Source: CAZOGW01 sp964579415
GTDB taxonomy: Bacteria > Actinomycetota > Acidimicrobiia > Spongiisociales > UBA5794
Assembly (NCBI GenBank): GCA_964579415.1
Contig: CAZOGW010000101.1
Location: 1-11,283 of the forward strand
DNA: 11,283 nucleotides
Reading direction: 5' to 3'
Shown here: piece after piece, positions 1 to 6,049 of the stretch
How the letters are laid out: each line of letters starts with the position of its first letter
How positions within the stretch are numbered: the first letter of the stretch is position 1
Made by a program: the position numbers and the translations under genes
The notes under the pieces: model-generated
Seen by the model: the letters and a program-made list of their open reading frames with translations, nothing else
The model's database searches: none
What the model was told of the DNA's origin: nothing

Positions 1-467
1 CCACCGGCATCTTCTACGCCCAGGGCGTGAAGGCCAACGTGCTGTTCTTCGACCGAAAGCCCGCCGCTGCGGACCCATGGACGAAGTCAGTGTGGGTGTA
101 CGACCTGCGCACCAACATGCACTTCACACTCAAGACCAAGCCCCTGCGCTACGCCGACCTGACTGACTTCGTAACCGCCTTCCAGCTTCACAACCAGTCC
201 GAACGGGTCGAGACGGAGCGGTTCCACCGATTCGGCTACGACGAGATCATCGCCCGCGACAAGGCCAACCTCGACATCACCTGGCTGCGCGACGACTCCC
301 TCGACGACGGCTCCACCCTGCCCCCACCAGCCGTGCTCGCAGCCGAGATTGTCGAGGAGCTGGAAGCCGCCCTGGCCCAGTTCACCGAGCTCGCGGCCAC
401 GTTGCAGGTGCGCCAGGGCGAGGGGATTGCAGATGCTGCCGACGGCGTGCAGCAGGAAATTGCCTGA
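1..467 (+). CDS. hsdM: Type I restriction-modification N-6 adenine methyltransferase subunit, C-terminal part (partial)
   Basis: The frame is open from the first base (first complete codon at 3), so the true start lies before the window. The 154 visible residues carry blocks I know from the C-terminus of type I HsdM subunits: GIFYAQGVKANVLFF near the start, then VYDLRTNMHFTLK and a PLRYADLTDFV block. In the family this subunit transfers a methyl group from S-adenosylmethionine to adenine, working with the specificity subunit HsdS and the endonuclease HsdR. The catalytic NPPF motif lies upstream, outside the window. The last 35 residues are a helical, Ala/Glu/Gln-rich tail with no motif I recognise. 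The gene is followed after 11 bp by an mrr-type gene instead of hsdS, so hsdS and hsdR, if present, must be upstream. The GTG at 27 is inside the conserved block and is not a real start. I am confident of the family. Confidence 0.88.
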   Translation, partial: TGIFYAQGVKANVLFFDRKPAAADPWTKSVWVYDLRTNMHFTLKTKPLRYADLTDFVTAFQLHNQSERVETERFHRFGYDEIIARDKANLDITWLRDDSLDDGSTLPPPAVLAAEIVEELEAALAQFTELAATLQVRQGEGIADAADGVQQEIA

Positions 468-478
468 GGGGGTTTTGC

Positions 479-1402
479 GTGATCCCGGACTACCAGGCGC
501 TGATGGCACCGGTGCTTCACCAGCTCGGTGACGGCAACCAGCACGCGGTCAAGGACATCGCCTCCGCTCTGGCTTCCGACCTCGGGTTGACCGAGGACGA
601 GCTGGCCGAAGTGCTACCCAGCGGGCAGCTGACGGTTTGGCGTTCGCGGGTTCACTGGGCCACTCAGTACCTGTACCAGGCCGGTGCCATCTCGCGTGCT
701 CGACGTGGTGTGTTCTTGATCACCGACCGTGGCCGGGCCCTGATCGCCGCGAACCCCCAGCGGGTCGGCAACGCCGACCTGGACCAGTTCGAGGAATTCC
801 GGGACTTCAAGAAACGCGGCCGAACCACAGCCAAGGTCTCCGCAACTCCAGCGCTCGAGCGGATGACCGAATTCGCCGTGGATCGGGCCACGCCCTACGA
901 CCGCATCGCTTCCGCCGCTGGGGAAGCCAACGCCGCAGTCGCAGCCGAGCTTCTCACACGGATCAACGAGCAGCCCCCGACCTTCCTGGAGCGGGTCGTC
1001 CTGCAACTGCTTGTCGCGATGGGCTACGCCGGTGCTCTTGGGAACCCCGAGCATCTCGGCCGATCTGGTGACGAAGGTGTAGACGGAGTGCTCAACCAGG
1101 ACGCCCTGGGGCTGGACCGCATCTATGTGCAGGCGAAGCGCTACGCGTCCGGCAAGACCGTCGGACGACCTGACATCCAAGCCTTCGTCGGAGCCTTGCA
1201 CGGAGCTCACGCGACCCGCGGAGTGTTCATCACCACCAGTAGGTTCAGCGACGAGGCACGCGAGTACACCCGCCTCGTCCAGCAACGCCTCGTCTTGATC
1301 GACGGAGACGAGCTGACCCGCCTCATGGTCCAGCACGGTGTCGGCGTCCAAACTGAGCAGACTGTCGCGCTGAAGAGGGTGGACGAGGACTTCTTCGAGT
1401 AG
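479..1402 (+). CDS. mrr: Mrr-type restriction endonuclease
   Basis: This 307-residue protein is a typical Mrr restriction enzyme in size and layout. An N-terminal winged-helix (Mrr_N-like) domain occupies about residues 1-95 (QHAVKDIASALAS; GVFLITDRGRALI). A linker of about 60 residues follows, then an Mrr_cat PD-(D/E)xK nuclease domain at about 165-290. Visible catalytic positions are D202 in RSGDEGVDGV and Q218-x-K220 in YVQAKRY, the QxK variant typical of Mrr. GVFITTSRFSDEARE is the usual block after the catalytic core. Family members cut foreign, often modified, DNA. The start is GTG at 479, preceded by a purine-rich GAGGGGG about 6 bp upstream that overlaps the hsdM stop region. Spacing to hsdM is 11 bp, so the two are probably cotranscribed. 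Whether this nuclease acts with the methylase or independently on methylated DNA cannot be told from the sequence. Confidence 0.92.
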   Translation: MIPDYQALMAPVLHQLGDGNQHAVKDIASALASDLGLTEDELAEVLPSGQLTVWRSRVHWATQYLYQAGAISRARRGVFLITDRGRALIAANPQRVGNADLDQFEEFRDFKKRGRTTAKVSATPALERMTEFAVDRATPYDRIASAAGEANAAVAAELLTRINEQPPTFLERVVLQLLVAMGYAGALGNPEHLGRSGDEGVDGVLNQDALGLDRIYVQAKRYASGKTVGRPDIQAFVGALHGAHATRGVFITTSRFSDEAREYTRLVQQRLVLIDGDELTRLMVQHGVGVQTEQTVALKRVDEDFFE

Positions 1403-1443
1403 CCGGGCAGACGGACGCGAGTAGCCCCCTCGACCCAGGTGGA

Positions 1444-1466
1444 TGTATCGGATACAGACTCCGATA
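1444..1466. promoter_or_regulatory. Overlapping dyads between mrr and patatin genes (operator-like)
   Basis: TGTATC-G-GATACA (1444-1456) is a perfect odd palindrome. It overlaps a second perfect inverted repeat, TATCGGA (1446-1452) and TCCGATA (1460-1466). The A/T content is locally raised. An AAGGAG at 1475-1480 precedes an ATG at 1487, but that frame stops after five codons; an in-frame ATG at 1467 makes only 12 codons. The layout looks like the operator and start region of a regulator gene whose body is missing. The flanking genes converge here, so a terminator or orphan operator is equally possible. No strong T-run follows. Confidence 0.35.
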
Positions 1467-1575
1467 TGAGGCGCAAGGAGTGGGCGATGGGAAGTCCGGC
1501 TTGATCCCCGGTCACTTCGACCTGCTTCAAAGCGCCACCGCGTCCGCTCCGTCGGGTGGGTTTGCGCTGGCGGCA

Positions 1576-2487
1576 CTAGCCGCGCCGCAGGAGGGGTTCG
1601 TCGGCGATGGCTTGTTTCGCATAGGTCAGGCTGGCCAGAGCGACCGCCCCTTGCCGCCGCTCGGACATGCTGTTGACACCCATGACGCGTCGGACTGCCC
1701 GATCCGGGTGCAGGACGACGACATCCTTGCCGTCCCCGCGTAGGGCCGCGACTTCGGTGTTGAGGGTTCGTCGTACGGGTATCCGCTGAAGGTTGGGGGC
1801 GTCGAGGGCGGCGGGGTGACCTGTTGAGGACGGTCCCGAGACGATGACCAGTTCGACGTCGGCCCCAACGAGCAGATCCGCATTGTTCGTTGACCAGGCA
1901 CCGCCATCGACATAGCGCACCCCGTCGATCACGACCGGGGAGAAGTAGCCCGGAATCGCGATCGACGCAGCGACCGCCTGCGGCAGGGTCGCGTGTTCGG
2001 TGCGCCCGAACACCACGCGCCGCCCATGCCCGAGGTCCACGGCGGTGATCCAGGTGGGACGGTGCGGCCACGAGTCGAACCTCGGCCCGTACGTGGGCAG
2101 GACGCTGGGCGCATCCACGACGCCCTCCGGCAACAGACCGGCCATCAGCACACCGAACGGCAGGGACCTCCGGCGGCGTACGAGTGCCCTGGACGCCGGA
2201 CGCAGCCGCCGTTGGGACCGTAGCGGCGCTCCGGCGGGCGCAGCCGTGCCGGCCAGCACCTGCACGGCCTCCGCCGACATCGGCTCGCCGAGGATCAGGT
2301 TGACGTAGTCGCGTGGCGGAAACCCGACCCGGATCAACGCCGCGGACGTCGCCCCGGCAGACGTGCCGACGATGATCTCGGCTTCCCTGGCATCCCAGCC
2401 CGCCCGCGCCAGCGAGGTCAGGACCGCTGCGTGGAAGGCGATGCCCGCGTAGCCCCCGCCGCCGAGCACCAACCCGAAACGCGCCAC
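1576..2487 (-). CDS. Patatin-like phospholipase family protein
   Basis: This is a 303-residue serine hydrolase of the patatin family (lipid acyl hydrolase with a Ser-Asp dyad). The oxyanion block LVLGGGGYAGIAFH lies at residues 7-19. The nucleophile elbow is G-T-S43-A-G, and the catalytic Asp is D194 in RYVDGGAWS; PGYFSPVVIDG just before it is also typical. I chose GTG at 2487 because a GGAGG lies 9 bp upstream and the glycine-rich loop begins only six residues in. An ATG at 2514 would add nine residues, and the longer open frame beyond that has no family match. There is no signal peptide or membrane segment, so the enzyme is probably cytoplasmic. It stands alone on the minus strand, facing mrr. 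Patatin-like enzymes act as membrane-degrading effectors in some anti-phage systems, but no nucleotide-signalling partner gene is present here, so that role is unsupported. Confidence 0.88.
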   Translation of the reverse strand: MARFGLVLGGGGYAGIAFHAAVLTSLARAGWDAREAEIIVGTSAGATSAALIRVGFPPRDYVNLILGEPMSAEAVQVLAGTAAPAGAPLRSQRRLRPASRALVRRRRSLPFGVLMAGLLPEGVVDAPSVLPTYGPRFDSWPHRPTWITAVDLGHGRRVVFGRTEHATLPQAVAASIAIPGYFSPVVIDGVRYVDGGAWSTNNADLLVGADVELVIVSGPSSTGHPAALDAPNLQRIPVRRTLNTEVAALRGDGKDVVVLHPDRAVRRVMGVNSMSERRQGAVALASLTYAKQAIADEPLLRRG

Positions 2488-2992
2488 GAGCGACCACCTC
2501 CAGATTGCGAGCATCCCACCTGGCGCACGATCGGGCACTGCCGACGTCACGCGTTTCGATGGCGCGATGACACCGGACCGATCAGGAGTCGCCGAGAGAA
2601 GCGATGAGGGCGTACCTCGACGCCTGCCCCTGGAGCTTCGCCAGGGTGGAACGCCACCATCGGGAAGATCCGGCCTGGGCACGGTCAAGAGCATGGCCCC
2701 CGACGATCGTCACGGTTCCATTGTCGGCCATGCTCGGGAGTGCCCCCGGAGGCTCCGCCTGCTGCTAGCCGCTGCGGCAACTGACGTGAACCGACTCCAC
2801 GCGGCGCTCCTCGATGCCGTGCATCGGATGTGATCTCCGATCACATCTCCGGGCGGGCGAGAGCGCGTCGCCCAATCGGCCTCGGAGCCTGGGAACCGCG
2901 GGGGAGCTTCAGTACCACGTCGACGGTTAGCGGGATGGGTCTGCGAACGCGGGTCCGACAGGCCCTGGCAGCCTCCTCGATGAGCAGACCGA
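2488..2992. other. 505-bp stretch without a convincing gene
   Basis: This region separates the start of the patatin gene from the end of the immunity-like gene. It contains several dyads. GAGCATGGCC (2689-2698) pairs with GGCCATGCTC (2726-2735), and the 10-bp palindrome GACGATCGTC (2702-2711) lies between those arms. A perfect 9-bp inverted repeat sits at 2827-2847. The only frame I considered is an ATG at 2604 on the plus strand (54 codons, stop at 2768), starting MRAYLDACPWSFARVERHHR. Its third positions are fairly G/C-rich but its ribosome site is weak and I recognise no family. A larger plus frame from 2567 to 2833 has Arg/Pro-rich composition typical of a non-coding shadow. Confidence 0.5.
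2827..2847. promoter_or_regulatory. Perfect 9-bp inverted repeat (operator-like dyad)
   Basis: GATGTGATC, a 3-bp spacer TCC, then GATCACATC: a perfect dyad. It lies about 145 bp downstream of the immunity-like gene stop and about 340 bp upstream of the patatin start. No T-run follows on either strand, so an intrinsic terminator is unlikely. The sequence resembles GntR- or CRP-type operators in general form only. No regulator gene is adjacent. Confidence 0.4.
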
Positions 2993-3469
2993 TTAGTCGA
3001 GGGCGACTTCGCGGAGGACGTAGGTGTCGGGGACGCTGCGGTGCTGGAAGTAGTGCAGATAGATCCGCGTGGCCTCGCCCGCATCGAACGCCTCGTTGGC
3101 TGGCACGGTCATGGAGTGCTGCTCCCACTTGATCTCGACCTCGGGTTCACGGCGTGCCGGAGTCGGTCGCCCCAGGGCGTACTGGCGATATCTGCCGTCG
3201 CTTTCGAGGCGACGGACCTCGACAACCATCGCGTCAGCCTTGCCTGCGCTCTGAAGGTATTCCGCCTCGTACTCGCCCACATCGAAGCCAGGGGCGTCTG
3301 GCCAGCCTGCGTCGTCGGGCACGTAGAAGAGCAGGAACGAGAAGAGGTCGTCCCCGTCGAGCTGTCCGAGGCTACGGCGCAACTGCTGCTCATGCGACCA
3401 GTACGTGTCGCGCAACTCAATGCTCGTCCGACCGCTGACCTTGAAGATGAACATCTTGGCCGTCCTCAC
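2993..3469 (-). CDS. Putative immunity protein paired with the upstream nuclease toxin
   Basis: This is a 158-residue protein of no family I can name. Its GTG start at 3469 overlaps the stop of the toxin gene (GTGA, 4 bp), so the two are translationally coupled; an internal Met at residue 6 is a less likely start. It is clearly acidic (27 Asp/Glu against 19 Lys/Arg), has no signal peptide or membrane segment, and is soluble-looking. Aromatic-rich strands are visible near FSFLLFYVPDD, YRQYALGR and VEIKWEQHSM. The C-terminal pattern PANEAFDAG, a helix, then VPDTYVLREV recalls the ends of several small immunity proteins. Size, charge, overlap and position directly after a nuclease-tailed gene all fit a cognate inhibitor that protects the producer. 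The function is inferred from context, not from a motif. Confidence 0.68.
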   Translation of the reverse strand: MRTAKMFIFKVSGRTSIELRDTYWSHEQQLRRSLGQLDGDDLFSFLLFYVPDDAGWPDAPGFDVGEYEAEYLQSAGKADAMVVEVRRLESDGRYRQYALGRPTPARREPEVEIKWEQHSMTVPANEAFDAGEATRIYLHYFQHRSVPDTYVLREVALD

Positions 3470-5457
3470 GCAGCAGTGACGAGTTCGACGGAGGTGATCT
3501 TGATGGGCTGATCGTCCAGCGTCGCGCGGGCGGGGTTGTCGTAGCTGACGAGATTGTCGAAGGCAGCTTGGTTGGCGCTTCGCCTCGCCTCGCCGCTCTT
3601 CACCTCGATGGCATGGTAGGTGCCGTCGGGCTTGCGGACGAGCCCGTCGTACAAGCGGGGGTTCGCCACACCCTCGACGTGCGCCTCCACCTGCGACCGG
3701 ACGACCGTGACGCCTTTCAGTGCCTCGTAGTCCTTGAGGCCCTGTTCTTCCTTGAGCTTTGCGATCGCCCTGGCCTCGTCGGAGGTGAAATGGCCCAACT
3801 GGTTACGGCCGGGGTGGTTCTCGTTCGGGAGGTTGCTCTTGATCGTGTTCTGGTCGGGTCCGCTGAGGTGAGTCAGGGTCTTGCCGTCGGGGGCGAGCTC
3901 GTAGGTGGTATCGCCGTACTTGTAGGTGACGCCGAGGACCGGGTTACTGAGGGCTGCCTCGAAATCGTCGAAGTTGTCGAACTCGCAGATCCCTGGCAGG
4001 CAAGTGGCCTTGGCGAGAAGCTTGCCGGCGTCGGTGGTTTCGTCGATCACTTCGCCGGCGCGGTTGACGAGCTTGCCTGCTTCGGCGGCCCCCTCGACGG
4101 CCTTGCCTGCCGTGACGCCATCCTTGATGAGCTTTCCCGCCACGCCGATTGCTCCGACGAATGGAATCACCGCTAATAAGGAGAGGCCTGCGCTGCTCCA
4201 GTCGCCCTCGATCGCGGACCAGATCCCGTTGGCGGCGTCGGGAACGATGCCGACTCCGGGGATCAGGCCAATGACATCAAGGAATGGGTGCCCCCACTCC
4301 AGCAGCGTGTGTCCAACCTTCTCGTACCAGTGCTCCGAGTCCTGCTCGGCTCGCTGGGCCGCCTGAGCGTCCTGGAGGACGTGGAGGTCGGCCATCGGTC
4401 CGATGGCGTTGTCCGCGTAGGAGCCGCCGATGGCCTGTATCGCCGACATCAGCGCCGTGACAGAGGCGGACACTCCCAACGCCTCCATGCCGGTGTCGGC
4501 AGCTTCGGCGTATTGATGCTCGAAGAAGAGGTAGTGGGTGAAGGTGCCGATGGGGTGGTCGGCTCCGCCGTAGTTGAGAGTGGTGGTGGTCGGCTGGAAG
4601 TCGGCGAACGCCCACCCGGCGGCTTCAGGATTGGCAGTCAGGGCGGCCATCAGTGCGACCATGCCGTCAGTGAGGTATGTGCCGTTGGGGGCGACGGCGT
4701 AGTTGGCGTCCTCGAGGGTGCGGCCTGGCCAGGGGCCAGCCCCTCCTGCGTTGCCGGGGTCGTGCTCCCAGTCCCAATAGGCCTTGGTGGCTGCTTGAAG
4801 GAAACCGGTGGACCAGTGGCCCCTGGAGAGCAGCAGGAGCAGATTCTGTTTGTTCGCCTGGTCCTGGTCGATCCGCGCCCTGTCGTCACTGGACTCGTTG
4901 CCGTACATCAGCTCCGGGTTCGTGGTGTACGCGGTGAAGTTGTCGGTCCAGGACGTCGGTAGAGCAAGATCGCCGGTGCCACGCGTGGCGAGGGCGAGGG
5001 TGTCGGCTAGGTCGTTGAGGGTCCGTTCGTAGGCCGAAGCATCCAAGCCGGTCCCAGCCGTGACGGTCTCGCCGGCGTGAGCGACACCCTCGGCGGAGGC
5101 GTGGAGGCCAGAGTCTGCGACTGTCGCGAGGGCGTCGCCGAGTTCGCGGGGAGTCGCCTGGCCGGTGAAGTAGTACGCGAACGTCGCATCGGCTCGATGT
5201 TCGAGCAATTGACGATCGAGTGCTGCCAAGTCCCCGGCGCGCAGCTCCTTGATCGCAGCTTTGGCGTCCGAGCGAGCCTGCCAGGTCGCCGTGAACGGAA
5301 GTCCCCAGGCCTTGAATCCGCCGGCCACGAGAGCCACGGCAACCAGAAGGACCAGCAAGCGGATCCACCACTTGCGGCCCCCACTTCCAGGGCGGTCGGG
5401 GGCGGGAAGGTCTGGCTTCGGCGTCGCAGCAGCCACCGCCGCAACCGGCTGTGACAT
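3466..5457 (-). CDS. Membrane-anchored polymorphic toxin with C-terminal PD-(D/E)xK nuclease domain
   Basis: This is a 663-residue protein. The ATG at 5457 is chosen because AAGGGGGAAGG ends 1 bp before it; longer in-frame starts lack coding character. Layout: a Pro/Ala-rich N-tail, one membrane segment (about residues 30-50, RLLVLLVAVALVAGG) without an obvious signal-peptidase site, and a large helical region (about 60-390). That region resembles actinobacterial DUF6571-type proteins (tentative). A hydrophobic pre-toxin block follows at about 393-440 (VIGLIPGVGIVPDAANG, LLAVIPFVGAIGVAGKL), common in polymorphic toxins, then a Lys/Ala-rich linker. The C-terminal domain carries D604 in RLYDGLV and E618-x-K620 in HAIEVKSGEAR, then Q630. 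This is a restriction-endonuclease-fold signature, so the predicted activity is DNA cleavage. No LXG, WXG or RHS module is visible. The gene overlaps the downstream immunity-like gene by 4 bp, supporting toxin-immunity pairing. Delivery route is unknown. Confidence 0.8.
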   Translation of the reverse strand: MSQPVAAVAAATPKPDLPAPDRPGSGGRKWWIRLLVLLVAVALVAGGFKAWGLPFTATWQARSDAKAAIKELRAGDLAALDRQLLEHRADATFAYYFTGQATPRELGDALATVADSGLHASAEGVAHAGETVTAGTGLDASAYERTLNDLADTLALATRGTGDLALPTSWTDNFTAYTTNPELMYGNESSDDRARIDQDQANKQNLLLLLSRGHWSTGFLQAATKAYWDWEHDPGNAGGAGPWPGRTLEDANYAVAPNGTYLTDGMVALMAALTANPEAAGWAFADFQPTTTTLNYGGADHPIGTFTHYLFFEHQYAEAADTGMEALGVSASVTALMSAIQAIGGSYADNAIGPMADLHVLQDAQAAQRAEQDSEHWYEKVGHTLLEWGHPFLDVIGLIPGVGIVPDAANGIWSAIEGDWSSAGLSLLAVIPFVGAIGVAGKLIKDGVTAGKAVEGAAEAGKLVNRAGEVIDETTDAGKLLAKATCLPGICEFDNFDDFEAALSNPVLGVTYKYGDTTYELAPDGKTLTHLSGPDQNTIKSNLPNENHPGRNQLGHFTSDEARAIAKLKEEQGLKDYEALKGVTVVRSQVEAHVEGVANPRLYDGLVRKPDGTYHAIEVKSGEARRSANQAAFDNLVSYDNPARATLDDQPIKITSVELVTAA

Positions 5458-5628
5458 GCCTTCCCCCTTGGTGACAGTGCACTCCAGCGACCGGCAGCGG
5501 CCGCCGTGCCCGGATTGCTGTGAGGTGCGGCTACAGGCCAGCGCCGACCGAATCGCGGGTTGCCGGGATCGGAACCCAATGCTCACCCCAGTTATCGGCA
5601 CCATCAGGCATGCCCCGGCGAGGCTCAG

Positions 5629-5886
5629 TCAGGAGTCGGCCGCCGCCCTGACTGCGGCGGCCAGGCCCGCGTTGTCGATGAGCTGGCCGCGTTCCCGCAG
5701 CAGGCTGGCCAGAGTGATCGAGTGCTGGCTTCGCGTCCTTGCCGCCAGCTAGGGGGTCGGCACGACGAAGAACCGCCACTGGTCCAGATCGAAGGGGTTG
5801 AGGCTCGACTTGTTCATGTGGTCGAGGAGCCCGAGGGTCGCAAGGGTCGGAACCTGCGGGCTCCTGCGGCTGCTCCTTTTCTCCAT
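5629..5886 (-). pseudogene. Decayed reading frame interrupted by an in-frame TAG
   Basis: Read on the minus strand, an ATG at 5817 starts a frame encoding MNKSSLNPFDLDQWRFFVVP, which stops at TAG 5751-5749. The same frame resumes at once with LAARTRSQHSITLASLLRER and runs to TGA at 5631-5629. The two halves read as one protein. The pattern of a DLxQW aromatic block, a VxPT strand and a QxxITLxSL helix recalls proteins I associate with restriction loci, but I cannot name the family. A single change (for example GAG or CAG to TAG) would explain the break. An in-frame ATG at 5886 extends it upstream through Arg/Pro-rich sequence that is probably not ancestral coding. It lies upstream of the toxin gene and downstream of the primase gene, and probably marks eroded older sequence at the edge of the integrated element. 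Confidence 0.5.
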
Positions 5887-6049
5887 CTACTCCCACTATT
5901 TCTCTTCCCCTGCAGATTGGCGAGGAGGTGGGTGACCCGTCAACTCCGACCCTTTCGCCACTGCACATGAGCAGTGGTCTCCTGACCTGCCCCCACAACA
6001 GGGTCGTTGGCAGGGTCGGAACACCTGCACTCCGACCCTGACCGACCCT
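5834..6049. repeat. Cluster of seven AGGGTCG repeats; candidate iteron-type replication origin
   Basis: The 7-mer AGGGTCG occurs at 5834, 5843, 6000 and 6012 on the plus strand. Its complement CGACCCT occurs at 5947, 6033 and 6043. Five copies extend to AGGGTCGG. The copies at 6011-6020 and 6031-6040 form a perfect 10-bp inverted repeat with a 10-bp loop, flanked by one more copy on each side. A second hairpin, CCACTGC (5958-5964) with GCAGTGG (5971-5977), lies between copies. Elsewhere in the window I saw only one stray copy (1985). The cluster covers the last 110 bp of the primase gene and about 105 bp after it. In SaPI-type satellites the origin with initiator-binding repeats lies just 3' of the primase/replication gene, so this position is telling. 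The origin function is inferred. Confidence 0.55.
5871..5910. other. Pyrimidine-rich, A/T-raised tract inside the repeat cluster
   Basis: Thirty-five of these 40 plus-strand bases are pyrimidines and about half are A or T, clearly above the surrounding GC-rich DNA. It lies between the outer AGGGTCG copies (5834, 5843) and the inner group (5947-6049). That placement would suit an easily melted segment of an origin, or a primase recognition tract. On the minus strand it is a purine run containing several ribosome-site-like GGAG words that lead into no convincing gene. Confidence 0.35.

Noticed and set aside
1480..1743. 87-codon plus-strand frame between mrr and the patatin gene.
   Set aside because: Most of it is antisense to the patatin C-terminus and the amino acid pattern has no family features.
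614..2497. 627-codon minus-strand open frame across mrr and the patatin gene.
   Set aside because: It overlaps two well-supported genes in other frames, and its composition is Arg/Gly-rich without motifs; GC-rich DNA produces such shadows.
2604..2768. 54-codon plus-strand ORF starting MRAYLDACPWSFARVE.
   Set aside because: Weak ribosome site, Trp/Arg/Pro-rich tail, no recognised family; not strong enough to list as a gene.
2850..2859. GGGCGGGCG also occurs near the tRNA 3' end (acceptor stem), another possible att repeat.
   Set aside because: Nine G/C-only bases recur easily in GC-rich DNA and the next bases differ completely.
5563..5577. Sequence GGGATCGGAACCC resembles the tRNA T-arm sequence GGGATTCGAACCC at the right end and could be the far att repeat.
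   Set aside because: Only 11 of 13 bases agree and the flanks do not match; real att repeats of tRNA-targeting integrases are normally longer and near-identical.
5531..5998. 155-codon minus-strand frame upstream of the toxin gene.
   Set aside because: Arg/Pro/Gly-rich shadow; the better-supported signal in this stretch is the frame broken by TAG at 5749-5751.
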